Assembly (NCBI GenBank): GCA_963169565.1 | Contig: CAUJDI010000039.1 | Location: 1 to 44,529 of the forward strand | Reading direction: 5' to 3' | Source: Bacillota bacterium | GTDB taxonomy: Bacteria; Bacillota; Clostridia; Christensenellales; Aristaeellaceae | DNA length: 44,529 nt | Shown here: piece after piece, positions 32,809-41,206 of the stretch | How the letters are laid out: each line of letters begins with the position of its first letter | How positions within the stretch are numbered: position 1 is the stretch's first letter | Notes under the pieces: model-generated | The model's database searches: none | The model's input: the letters and a program-made list of their open reading frames with translations, nothing else | What the model was told of the DNA's origin: nothing | Made by a program: the position numbers and the translations under genes

Positions 32809-32949
32809 AGCAGGCTGGAAATGAATGCCGGGAGGAACGCGCGCGGAGCAGAACAGGGCGTTTCATGAAAACACGTTTTCTGTCTCTTTTAGGCACCATC
32901 ATAAACCCCAGGCGATACGCGGGAAACCGTTCTTCGCCCGGGGTTTTTT
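32809..32949 (+). ncRNA. Candidate small RNA or terminated leader of about 140 nt
   Basis: The span between a strong promoter and a strong intrinsic terminator. Inside it are two tiny frames: ATG 32821 (15 codons, MNAGRNARGAEQGVS) and ATG 32864 (28 codons, MKTRFLSLLGTI...) that runs into the terminator. No known riboswitch pattern was recognised. It could be a stand-alone regulatory RNA or a conditional leader of the BspA-type gene at 33046. The surrounding 490-base gap (32555-33045) otherwise contains only repeat copy D. Confidence 0.45.
32904..32949 (+). terminator. Intrinsic terminator upstream of the second BspA-type gene
   Basis: AACCCCAGGCGA (32904-32915) pairs with TCGCCCGGGGTT (32934-32945), 12 positions with one A-C mismatch, and is followed by a T-run to 32949. 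It lies 96 bases before the next start codon. Confidence 0.8.
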
Positions 32950-33045
32950 GACCTGCCACCGCCCTGCGTCACAGCCTGCCCCGGGAACAGCCGTCCGGAT
33001 TGAGCGGCCCCATCAAAGACAGTAAAAGAGAAAAGAGGAAAGCAT

Positions 33046-34209
33046 ATGAAGAGGTCCGGCATCATCCTCCTGGCCCTGCTGATGGCGCTGCTTCCGGCGT
33101 TCATCCTGCCGGGGTCTGCGCTGGAAGAGGGAAAAGTCTATACCGCGGGTGACTATGATTACATCCTCGACTCCTCCAGTAATCTTCCCGAAGCCGGAGT
33201 TATCATCACCGCTTATCACGGCAAGGAGGCTGACCTGGTCATTCCTGAGTCTCTGGATGGGCACCGTGTTAATGTCATCGGGGAAAAAGCTTTTCAGGGG
33301 AACACCTACATCAAAAGTGTTAAGATTCCTGACAGTGTCGTTCTGATCGGGCCTCAGGGGTTCTCCCAATGCAACAATCTTAAGTTCCTGACCCTGGGAG
33401 GAAAGGTCCAGGTCATCGGGAAGTATGCGTTCAACCGCTGCAACAGCCTCGAGTCCGTGATTCTCCCAGACAGCGTGACCAGCGTTGAGACAGGCGCTTT
33501 TTCCTACTGCAAAGCGCTTCAAAGCGTAACAATTGGCCGGAACAATGAGCATTTCTACGGCAGCAATCCTTTTGTCGGCGACGTTTCCCTTAAGGAAATC
33601 ATCCTCCCTCCCAACCACCCGACGCTCTATCTGATGAACAGCATGCTGTTTGAAAAGGCAGAGGAAGGCGTGACGTTGGTGCTGGGTCTCTCCGCAGTGA
33701 TCAAGGGCGAACTGACTATACCAGAAGACCCGAGCTGTATCGGGAACGACGCGTTCAACTCCTGCGGCGGCCTGATTTCCGTGCGGATTTCGAATAGCGT
33801 TGTCAAGATCGGCACCACATCGTTCGCCAACAACCCCAACCTCACGTCCATCCTGATCCCGCCCGGCGTCATATACATCGGCGGCGGCGCTTTTGCCGGT
33901 ACCGGCATTATGAGCGCAGTGATCCCGGAAGGGGTCAAAAGCCTTGAACACGGGTTGTTTGCTGACTGCCGGAACCTGAAAGAAGTCACCCTTTCGGAAG
34001 GACTGGAAGAAATCAGGGAATATGTCTTTTCCGGCTGTGTCAGCCTTACCAGCCTGCTCATTCCCATGAGTGTGAAGTATTTCGGAGAAGGGGCATTTGA
34101 CCAATGTCCTGCCAAACTGATTGTCTACGCGGGTTCGCCTGGCGAGGAGTACTGTATAAATACTATGAGAATTTTCGAACGCTTATTCGGCAGCAAGGTG
34201 GAATTCTAA
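33046..34209 (+). CDS. BspA-type leucine-rich repeat surface protein
   Basis: 387 residues from ATG 33046, with GAGGAAAG upstream. Signal peptide about 1-26 (ends PGSALE). About ten LRR_5 units fill residues 50-370 (VIGEKAFQGNTYIKSVKIPD and repeats IPxxVxxIGxxAFxxCxxLxSVxI). Unlike the other BspA-type protein here it has no Ig-like domain and stops soon after the last repeat (GSKVEF). No anchor motif. BspA-like proteins bind host or other bacterial surfaces in known cases; a target here is unknown. Confidence 0.9.
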   Translation: MKRSGIILLALLMALLPAFILPGSALEEGKVYTAGDYDYILDSSSNLPEAGVIITAYHGKEADLVIPESLDGHRVNVIGEKAFQGNTYIKSVKIPDSVVLIGPQGFSQCNNLKFLTLGGKVQVIGKYAFNRCNSLESVILPDSVTSVETGAFSYCKALQSVTIGRNNEHFYGSNPFVGDVSLKEIILPPNHPTLYLMNSMLFEKAEEGVTLVLGLSAVIKGELTIPEDPSCIGNDAFNSCGGLISVRISNSVVKIGTTSFANNPNLTSILIPPGVIYIGGGAFAGTGIMSAVIPEGVKSLEHGLFADCRNLKEVTLSEGLEEIREYVFSGCVSLTSLLIPMSVKYFGEGAFDQCPAKLIVYAGSPGEEYCINTMRIFERLFGSKVEF

Positions 34210-34311
34210 TACATGCCGGGATGGGATGATTCTCCGGCGGCCTGCCAGGTTATGCGGCGGGCCGGAGTCCCCTGTGCTGTCCCTATTTCCTCATCATCAC
34301 AGAAAACGCGG

Positions 34312-34336
34312 TGACCGAAAAAACGAAGCGTTTTCT
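34312..34336. terminator. Possible bidirectional terminator between converging genes
   Basis: GAAAACGC (34312-34319) and GCGTTTTC (34329-34336) form an 8-bp stem around a 9-base A-rich loop, with A and T runs at the ends, between the BspA-type gene (+) and the acetyltransferase gene (-). Confidence 0.4.
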
Positions 34337-34374
34337 CTATGTCCGTCAAGTCGGTTCTATTGATGAAACCGCCG

Positions 34375-34947
34375 TCAGCCCAACCGCAGCCTCATGACGA
34401 GGGATTTCTCCAGTCCCCTGTACACCTTGAATCCCTCCCCCTCATACAGGCTCTTTGGGCCGCGATAATGGCCGGCGTCGGTCTGCTCAAGGATACGGGG
34501 GTAGGCCTCGGCATACGCATAGCCGTTCTCCCGCGCGTCCGCGCAGGCGCGGCGCAGCAAAGCCCGCGCGATCCCCTGCCTGCGGAAACGGGCATCCACC
34601 ACATAGCATACAAGAGAAACGATTTGGGCATCCTCGGCACTGAGGACGCGTTCATCGGTCATCAGCAGGGGGTACCCCGTCTTGGGCCCGGCATTGCACC
34701 ACCCGATCACCTTGTTTCCGGAGTATGCCAGATACCCCCGCATCCGCCCGCCCAGGATGTTGTCGCGTGCCATGCCGCGGTTCTCCTCCCCGCTGATCTC
34801 CTCCCAACGCGGATCCTGCATGGTGTGGTAGAAGAACTGGCAGTAGCACGCCGACCAGTCCGGGTTGTCCCTGAACGCGTCCTGGTCAAAGAACGCCAGG
34901 AAATCCTCCATCCGGCTCACGTCCAGGGGCCTGATGTCCGGTCCCAT
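34375..34947 (-). CDS. GNAT family N-acetyltransferase
   Basis: 190 residues from ATG 34947 (MGPDIRPLD), which has GAGGTG 5 bases upstream; a longer frame reaches 35010 but begins without a ribosome site. GNAT landmarks: GYLAYSGNKVIGWCNAG, IVSLVCYVVDARFRRQGIARALLRRA with the acetyl-CoA pyrophosphate loop (RRQGIA), and EAYPRI. The closing segment (YEGEGFKVYRG) is typical. It would acetylate a small molecule or protein amine; target unknown. Downstream of the frameshifted cyclase-like gene by 73 bases and likely co-transcribed. Confidence 0.9.
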   Translation of the reverse strand: MGPDIRPLDVSRMEDFLAFFDQDAFRDNPDWSACYCQFFYHTMQDPRWEEISGEENRGMARDNILGGRMRGYLAYSGNKVIGWCNAGPKTGYPLLMTDERVLSAEDAQIVSLVCYVVDARFRRQGIARALLRRACADARENGYAYAEAYPRILEQTDAGHYRGPKSLYEGEGFKVYRGLEKSLVMRLRLG

Positions 34948-35020
34948 GTCAACACCTCTTTCACAGGCGGGGCCGGTTGTCTGCCGGACCGCTTCTTCTT
35001 CCCTGTTCACGGGGGGGATA

Positions 35021-35958
35021 TTAAAGGGGTCCCGGCATGCCGTTCACGGGCATCCAGTCCCCATGCCCCGCGTACTTCTCCGCCAGCATACAGTAGAAGG
35101 TGACCCACTTGTTCGCTTCCCCGGCCTTTCCGACCTTCCAGGGGCATTGCGTCGGCGTCCAGTCAAGCCTGAAGCGGCCCTCCCCATCCTTGCGGCTCTC
35201 AAGCACCTCCCAGGCGGCATGAAGCCTCGCGTCACTGCCGTACCCCATTCTGCTCAGCGCCAGGAGGATCTCCCACACGTTTGCCCGCCAGCTGACCGGG
35301 AAAGTATTGCGCCTGATGTCGTCATTGACAAAGCGCGTCAGGTCCTTCCTCTTAAAGATGCCGTGCCTGTCCAGAAAGTAATCGGCCAGCGCAAGGCAGC
35401 GACTGTGTGTCCAATACTCCGGCAGCTCCGCGAACGCCAGCAGCGCCTTGACAGAGCCGCGGATGCAGCTTTTTTCCGGCTTTCTGCCCGGCTTCTCATG
35501 CATGTCGCACAAGTATCCGCCGTCCGGCCGCATCGTATTGAGCATCAGGCCGATTGATCTCTGCACGTGCTCATCCCCGCGGTATCCAAGCCTGATCAAA
35601 GTCCGGATATCATACGCATACAGGCAGGAATAGTGCCCGTACCAGTCACCGTCCTCCCTTTGAAGCCCCATGTACCTTTCGGTGGCCTTCGCGACTTTCG
35701 GATGCGTCTTGTCCAGCCCCAGTTCGGCGCAATAGGACAGGCAGAAATGTGTTGTTCCGAAGCTGCCGTATTCCACGCCGTCGCCCAGTATCCGTCCGGG
35801 TGCATTGCTTCCAGCAGCTTCACAGCAGGCGCGGACGCGGGGATGGCGCGCTTTGCCTCAAGCGCTTCCGCGGACTTGCCCCTGTCCAGCAGTTCAGCAA
35901 GCGTCCTGAACCTTACAGACGGGTTTTCCGTTTCCAAAAGCCATTCGATGGGTTCCAT
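35021..35958 (-). pseudogene. Terpenoid-cyclase/prenyltransferase-like protein, frameshifted
   Basis: The first part (ATG 35958, MEPIEWLLETENPSVRFRTL, good AGGAG site) and the second part (ending at 35021) are in different frames. They join if one G is restored at 35784-35786: PDGYW then GDGVEYGSFGTTHFC, giving about 312 residues. The content is an alpha/alpha-toroid fold (prenyltransferase/squalene-cyclase type) with repeats such as REDGDWYGHYSCLYAYDIRT and RPDGGYLCDMH. These proteins are often found as stand-alone, uncharacterised. Either a true one-base deletion or a sequencing error in a G-run; both halves are otherwise intact, favouring recent loss or error. Confidence 0.8.
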
Positions 35959-36075
35959 ATGTGTTCTCCTGAAAAGATAGAGGCGGAGAAAAAAGATACC
36001 TCATGATAATAGCATATATGGCAAGGCTGCTGTACAACATCGTCCGCACGCTGAAATCACGCCATTGACAAAGTA

Positions 36076-36095
36076 TGTCAGGCAAAAACCTGACA
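36076..36095. other. Short inverted repeat upstream of the cyclase-like gene
   Basis: TGTCAGG (36076-36082) and CCTGACA (36089-36095) with spacer CAAAAA, about 118 bases ahead of the cyclase-like start (minus strand). Could be an operator or the end of a transcript; no function assignable. Confidence 0.35.
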
Positions 36096-36135
36096 TAATG
36101 CTAATCGATAACAATATCACGGGGAACATGAATAT

Positions 36136-36193
36136 ATTCCGGGTCAAGGGATGAAATCCCTTGTCAGGGGGTCTGGGGGATGAAGTCCCCCAG
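36136..36193 (+). repeat. Double-hairpin repeat, copy 1
   Basis: Starts ATTCCGGGTCAAGGGATGAA and folds into two stems: CAAGGGAT/ATCCCTTG (8 bp, loop GAA) and TCTGGGGGA/TCCCCCAGA (9 bp, loop TGAAG). It lies just downstream of lplA. Its partner at 37228 has the same first 35 bases and compensating changes in the second stem. Confidence 0.8.
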
Positions 36194-36211
36194 ATAACCC
36201 TTAACGTATCG

Positions 36212-37189
36212 TTATATCTGCTCCCTGCCCAGCCATTCCGCGATGTCGCGGTCCTCTTCCCGTTCGCTTTCCAGCAGGGTCCGCCCCAGGCCCTCGGGCG
36301 TGAAGGGGCAGAGGAGAAGCGCCGGGGCGACGCGGTCGGCGAGCTCCGGGTCGTTGGCGTCGGTGAAGCAGCGGGCCTCCTGCACGACGCCGTTCTGAAG
36401 CCGAAGCATCAGCTCCACCCCGCCCCAGGGGAAGCGGGCCTCCAGGGTGACATCAAAGCGGGGGGTCCTGCCGTAGGTCCACTCCCAGGAACGGTACTTT
36501 TCCGTCAGGGCGTGGACCTGGCCGGGGTCCAGCGCTTCATCGATCTCCCCGTACTCCGATTTCCCGTATTCCAGGGAGAAGGCCTCAAACAGGGCGGCTT
36601 TCAGGTAGGGGATGGTCATTTGGGGCGCCAGCGGCCTGAGGTTGCCCACGCGGGCGCGCACACTCTCCACCCCTTTCGCCTGCAGCTTGGCCTTGGAGGG
36701 CTGGAGGTAGCGTCCGAGCTTCATCATGTCCACGTCAAAGAGGATGGTGCCGTGGTGCAGCCCCATGGCCTGCGTCAGGCGGAAGGCGTTGCCGGAGAAC
36801 TTGGCTCCGGACTCCTTCAGCACGATGTCGTTGCGTCCGGAGCTTTCGGTCTCGATCCCAAAAGTTTTCACCGCGCGCCGGATGACGTTCAGCTGGCGCG
36901 GCACGTCGTACAGCCCCTTGGGCATGATGAAGGAGAAGTTGAGGTTGCCCAGGTCGTGGTACACCGCCCCGCCGCCGGTGGAGCGGCGCACCAGGGTGCC
37001 GCCCTCCTCCTCCAGCTGCTGCGCGCGGCACTCCTTCCAGGCGTTCTGGCCGCGGCCGATGACAACGGTGTGTGCGTTCTGCCACAGGAACAGGGCGGGC
37101 TCCCCGCCTGAAAGCAGCAGGGCCTCCTCCAGGGCGAGGTTGCGGGCCGGGTCCGTCCCCGGGCTTTCCAGCAGGCGGTTGCTCATCAT
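36212..37189 (-). CDS. lplA: Lipoate-protein ligase A
   Basis: 325 residues. Attaches lipoate (via lipoyl-AMP) to the lipoyl domain of the E2 protein encoded in the same cluster. The family motif RRSTGGGAVYHDLGNLNFSF is complete, followed by ESSGRNDIVLKESGAKFSGNAFR with the expected catalytic lysine region, and a C-terminal accessory domain (about 245-325), the usual LplA size. The start is ATG 37189 or 37186, with AAAGGA upstream. It is flanked by the two copies of the double-hairpin repeat, 161 bases from the E1 gene. Confidence 0.93.
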   Translation of the reverse strand: MMSNRLLESPGTDPARNLALEEALLLSGGEPALFLWQNAHTVVIGRGQNAWKECRAQQLEEEGGTLVRRSTGGGAVYHDLGNLNFSFIMPKGLYDVPRQLNVIRRAVKTFGIETESSGRNDIVLKESGAKFSGNAFRLTQAMGLHHGTILFDVDMMKLGRYLQPSKAKLQAKGVESVRARVGNLRPLAPQMTIPYLKAALFEAFSLEYGKSEYGEIDEALDPGQVHALTEKYRSWEWTYGRTPRFDVTLEARFPWGGVELMLRLQNGVVQEARCFTDANDPELADRVAPALLLCPFTPEGLGRTLLESEREEDRDIAEWLGREQI

Positions 37190-37227
37190 CGTCCTTTCAG
37201 GGCGGTTACGCGGGACTAAATTTTACT

Positions 37228-37285
37228 ATTCCGGGTCAAGGGATGAAATCCCTTGTCAGGGGTCCGGGGGCGGAATGCCCCCGGA
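37228..37285 (+). repeat. Double-hairpin repeat, copy 2
   Basis: Same first stem as copy 1 (CAAGGGAT/ATCCCTTG). Second stem is TCCGGGGGC/GCCCCCGGA (loop GGAAT): relative to copy 1 a T-A pair became C-G and an A-T pair became C-G, both sides changing together. It lies in the 161-base gap between the E1 and lplA genes. Confidence 0.8.
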
Positions 37286-37350
37286 TGTTCCCTTTTCCGT
37301 TCTTCTTCAAATAGTCGTTCTCTACGCAGTTTCTGTCACTTTTGGCAGAA

Positions 37351-39816
37351 TCAAACGCCTCTGAGATTGTCCCGTACCTGCTCCATGACGGTGAAGTTAC
37401 GTGTTGCCTGATGCCCGGGCAGGGGCAGCAGCCGCTCGCTGATGGCGTCGAGGATCCACTCCGGCTGCGGGAAGAAGGCGTCCTCCATCTCATGCGCCGG
37501 GGTGATCCAGTTGCGCGCGCCGACGACCACGGGCGGAGCGTCCAGGTAATCAAAGGCCAGTTCGGTGATGGTGGAAGCCATCTGACGCATCACGCTCCCG
37601 CGCTCGCAGGCGTCGCCGGTGATCACGATGCGGCCGGTTTTTTTAACCGACTCGATGACCTTGGTGTAGTCAAAGGGCACGATGCTGCGCGCGTCGATGA
37701 CCTCGGCGGTGAGGCCGTATTTCTCCTTGAGCAGGTCGGCGGCCGGCAGGACGCGGTAGAGGGTGGCGCCGATGGAGAGGATGGTGACGTCGCTCCCCAC
37801 GCGCTTCACGTCGGGGTCGCCGATCGTGATCTCATACTCCGCTTCCGGCACCCCGCCCGGATGGAAAAGCTCCGCCACGTCATAGATGCGCTGGCTCTCC
37901 AGGAAGATCACCGGGTCGGTGCCGTTGAGGGCGGACTGCATCAGCCCCTTGGCGTCATAGGGCGTGGCGGGGAAGACCACCTTCAGGCCCGGGATGTGCG
38001 CGGTGAGCGCGGACCAGTCCTGGGAATGCTGCGCGCCGTACTTGCTGCCCACGCTGAGCCGGAGCACCACGGGCATCTTTAACATGCCGGCGGACATGGA
38101 CTGCCACTTGGAGAGCTGGTTGAACACCTCGTCGCCCGCGCGGCCCAGGAAATCGCAGTACATTAATTCCGCCACGGCGCGCCCGCCGGACATGGCATAA
38201 CCCACTGCGGCGCCCACGATGGCGGCCTCGGCGATGGGGGTGTTGAAGAGACGGTGGTAGGGCAGGGCCTCGGTCATGCCGCGGTACACGGCAAACGCGC
38301 CGCCCCAGTCGCGCACGTCCTCGCCGAAGGAGATCAGCGTCGGGTCCTCATAGAACTTGTTGATGATGGGCTCGGCGATGCCGTCGCGCAGCTGGTAGAC
38401 GCGGTTCTTGGCGACGGGCTTGCCGTCCCTGTCCAGGCCGAAGCGCTCCTTTTTGGCCAGCTGCTGGATGCGGGGGCACTCCTCCCTGGGCAGCAGGACT
38501 TCGGGCTTGCGGCCCGCGTCAAAGGCGCGGACCTTTTTGTTGGAGAACATCAGGTCGGCGATGTAGTCCGGCTCCCCGGCCATCAGCGGGATGCGGGGGG
38601 AGACGGCGTCGTCGATGGACAGCCTGAGGTTACGCACCATGTCCCCGCGTACCTTCTCCCAGACGGCGTCCAGCTCCGCCTGGCCGGCGATGCCGGCCTT
38701 GACCAGCTCCGCGCCGTAGGAGGCGATGCTGTCGGCGTTCTCCCACTCCTCCACCTCTTCCTTGGTGCGGTAGGAGCCGGAGTCGGACGGGCTGTGGCCG
38801 GAGATGCGGTAGGTGACCAGGTCCAGGAAGACAGGGCCGTCGGACTTCGCCAGGGGCAGCTTGCGCCGGTAAGCGTCGATGACGGCCAGGGGGTTGTAGC
38901 CGTCCACGCGCTCAGCATGCAGGGCGTTGGGCGCGATGCCCGCGGCGATGCGGGCGATCATGTCCATGCCCATCGTCTCCCCGGCGGTCTGGCCGCCCAT
39001 GCCGTAGAAGTTGTCGTTGATGTTGAACAGGATGGGCATGCCGGTGAAGCCCTCGCCCCAGAGGGTGCGGATCTGGGCCATAGCGGACATCATCAGCCCT
39101 TCCCACACCGGGCCGCAGGACATGGAGCCGTCGCCGATGTTGCAGACGACCACGCCGGGCTTGCGGTTGCTGAGCTTGTACAGCGCGGCGCCGGGGGCGA
39201 TGGAGCCGGATCCGCCCACGATGGCGTTGTTGGGGTAGATGCCAAAGGGCGTGAAGAAGGCGTGCATGGAGCCGCCCAGGCCCTTGTTGAAGCCGTTCTC
39301 ACGGGCGAAGGTCTCGCACATCATGCCGTAGAGCAGGAAGTTGATGCCGTTCTCCTTGACGCTTTTACTGTCGTCGCGGATGGCCGCGTAGGTCTTGCCG
39401 CCGAAGAAGCCGCCCATGATGTCCTGAAGCTTGCCGTCCTCCAGGATCTCAACGCTGCGCAGCCCCTTGGCCAGGATCTCCCCGTGGCTGCGGTGAGAGC
39501 CGAAGGTGCAGTCGTCCAGCGTCAGCAGGTAGGCCGCGCCCACGTAGGCCGCCTCCTGGCCGATGCCCAGGTGGGCGGGGCCGGGATGGTTGTAGGGCAC
39601 GCCCTGGTACTCGCCCTTGGTCTTGATGAGGTTGAGCATGGTCTCAAACTCACGGATATAACACATGTCCCGGTAAATGGACATGAATTCATGCTTGGTA
39701 AAGTTCTCCTGCTCGTCCCTGACGGATTTGGCGTACATGTTGACGGGGATGTCCGGGGTGGTCAGAACGCCTGGTTTGCGTACGTCCCTGGGGGAAACGG
39801 TCAGCTGTTTGCTCAT
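37351..39816 (-). CDS. 2-oxoacid dehydrogenase E1, fused alpha and beta subunits
   Basis: 821 residues. The first 410 or so match the E1 alpha chain, with the thiamine diphosphate motif GDGSMSCGP ... NINDN near residue 229 and SGHSPSD in the phospho-loop region. From about 470 to 821 is an E1 beta chain (ISFGEDVRDWGGAF, NTPIAEAAIVGAAVGYAMSG, LRLSVGSKYGAQHSQDWSAL, PSIVP-like DARSIVPFDYT). It decarboxylates a 2-oxoacid (pyruvate, acetoin or branched-chain type) and passes the acyl group to the E2 lipoyl arm. The two chains are usually separate genes. RBS GAGGTA; 12 bases after the E3 stop. Confidence 0.93.
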   Translation of the reverse strand: MSKQLTVSPRDVRKPGVLTTPDIPVNMYAKSVRDEQENFTKHEFMSIYRDMCYIREFETMLNLIKTKGEYQGVPYNHPGPAHLGIGQEAAYVGAAYLLTLDDCTFGSHRSHGEILAKGLRSVEILEDGKLQDIMGGFFGGKTYAAIRDDSKSVKENGINFLLYGMMCETFARENGFNKGLGGSMHAFFTPFGIYPNNAIVGGSGSIAPGAALYKLSNRKPGVVVCNIGDGSMSCGPVWEGLMMSAMAQIRTLWGEGFTGMPILFNINDNFYGMGGQTAGETMGMDMIARIAAGIAPNALHAERVDGYNPLAVIDAYRRKLPLAKSDGPVFLDLVTYRISGHSPSDSGSYRTKEEVEEWENADSIASYGAELVKAGIAGQAELDAVWEKVRGDMVRNLRLSIDDAVSPRIPLMAGEPDYIADLMFSNKKVRAFDAGRKPEVLLPREECPRIQQLAKKERFGLDRDGKPVAKNRVYQLRDGIAEPIINKFYEDPTLISFGEDVRDWGGAFAVYRGMTEALPYHRLFNTPIAEAAIVGAAVGYAMSGGRAVAELMYCDFLGRAGDEVFNQLSKWQSMSAGMLKMPVVLRLSVGSKYGAQHSQDWSALTAHIPGLKVVFPATPYDAKGLMQSALNGTDPVIFLESQRIYDVAELFHPGGVPEAEYEITIGDPDVKRVGSDVTILSIGATLYRVLPAADLLKEKYGLTAEVIDARSIVPFDYTKVIESVKKTGRIVITGDACERGSVMRQMASTITELAFDYLDAPPVVVGARNWITPAHEMEDAFFPQPEWILDAISERLLPLPGHQATRNFTVMEQVRDNLRGV

Positions 39817-39828
39817 GCTCTTTCTACC

Positions 39829-41199
39829 TCACTCATATTGAAAAACCGCTTCCCGGAGGATCTCACTGACAGTGGGATGCGGAAACACGATTTTCTTGAT
39901 CCTGTCCAGGGTCATCCCGGCTTCGATCCAGGTGCCCGCGGCAACGATGAACTCCGACGCGTAGTTGGACAGCGCCTGGACACCCAGCACCTGCCGGGTC
40001 TTTTCATTGACGATCAGCTTCATGATGCCGGAGCCGCCCTCGTTCTCGGCCAGGTACCTGCCGGAGAAGCGCATAGGCAGCTTGACCACCTTGTAAGGCA
40101 GGCCCTTGCCTTTGGCGCTCCCCTCCGTTTCGCCCACGCTGGCAAGCTCGGGGTTGGTGTAGATGACCGCGGGAATGGCGTCGTAGCGCATCCTGTCGGA
40201 GATCCCCAGGATGTCGTTCACCGCCGCCTCCGCCTCCCGGTACGCGGTGTGCGCCAGCATGGAGTACCCGGTCACGTCCCCGGCCGCGTAGACGCCGGGC
40301 TGGTTGGTGCGCATCCGGTCATCCACGATGACGCCGCCGCGCTGGGTGAACACGTTGATGCTCTCCAGCCCGATGTCCCGGATGTTGGCGCGCCTGCCGA
40401 TGGACAGGAGCACCAGGTCCGCCGGAGCTATGCGGCTCTCGCCGTCCTTCTCATAACGCACGCCGCCGGCCTCAATGGCAGTCACCTTCGCGCCCAGGTC
40501 AAAGACGACGCCGCGCTTCTCAAACTCCGCCTGAAGCAGTGAGACCAGCTCCGGGTCGTTCTCTCCGGCGATGTGGTCCAGCATCTCAATGACGCGCACC
40601 TTGGTGCCGATGGAGGTAAAATAGCTGGCGAACTCCAGCCCGATCACCCCGCCGCCGATGACGCACAGGCTCCGGGGCGGCTCCTTCAGCTCCAGAATTT
40701 CCCGGCTGGTGAGAACGTAGCCCCGCTCCAGCCCTTCCTTCAGCCCCGGGATGGGCGGGACGGCGGGGGAGGAGCCGGCCGCGATGAGCAGCTTTTTCCC
40801 AGTCAGAATCTGCTCTCCGGCGGATACGAGGTATCCCTCTTCATTCTTTCCCTGGATGGCTCCGCGCGCCTGGAACACCTCGACCCCGTTGGCCTTCATC
40901 GCGGTCCTGACGCCGCTGACCAGGGTTTTGACCACCTTGTCCTTGCGCTTCATGACCGTGCCGTGGTCGATCTTCAGCCCCTCCGCCGTGACGCCGTATT
41001 TGTCCCCGTGCTTCGCCCCATCATGGATCTTGGCGGAGTACAGCAGGGTTTTGGTGGGGATGCAGCCCTCGTTGAGGCACACGCCGCCCAGGGAACGCTC
41101 CTCGATGAGGGCGACCTTCAGCCCCGCGTGCCCGGCGCGTTCAGCCGCCAGGTAACCCGCAGGGCCGCCGCCCAGGATGATCAAGTCATAACTCATCAT
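39829..41199 (-). CDS. lpdA: Dihydrolipoyl dehydrogenase (E3)
   Basis: 456 residues from ATG 41199 or 41196 (AGGAGAG site 41203-41209); the open frame extends to 41301 inside E2 but is not used. FAD motif GGGPAGYLAAERAG, redox disulfide CLNEGCIPTK, NAD motif GGGVIGLEFA, second FAD motif YAAGDVTG, and the C-terminal HPTVSE catalytic His-Glu pair are all present. It reoxidises dihydrolipoamide on E2 using NAD+. Starts 8 bases after the E2 stop, so translation is coupled. Confidence 0.96.
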   Translation of the reverse strand: MMSYDLIILGGGPAGYLAAERAGHAGLKVALIEERSLGGVCLNEGCIPTKTLLYSAKIHDGAKHGDKYGVTAEGLKIDHGTVMKRKDKVVKTLVSGVRTAMKANGVEVFQARGAIQGKNEEGYLVSAGEQILTGKKLLIAAGSSPAVPPIPGLKEGLERGYVLTSREILELKEPPRSLCVIGGGVIGLEFASYFTSIGTKVRVIEMLDHIAGENDPELVSLLQAEFEKRGVVFDLGAKVTAIEAGGVRYEKDGESRIAPADLVLLSIGRRANIRDIGLESINVFTQRGGVIVDDRMRTNQPGVYAAGDVTGYSMLAHTAYREAEAAVNDILGISDRMRYDAIPAVIYTNPELASVGETEGSAKGKGLPYKVVKLPMRFSGRYLAENEGGSGIMKLIVNEKTRQVLGVQALSNYASEFIVAAGTWIEAGMTLDRIKKIVFPHPTVSEILREAVFQYE

Positions 41200-41206
41200 G
41201 TCTCTC

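Noticed and set aside
36212-37189. lplA as a composite transposon because of flanking repeats
   Set aside because: No transposase and no target-site duplication seen; repeats are direct and also look like structured RNA.
38254-40542. 762-codon plus-strand frame opposite E1 and E3
   Set aside because: Antisense to two well-conserved enzymes; composition dominated by Val, Gly, Asp, Ala.
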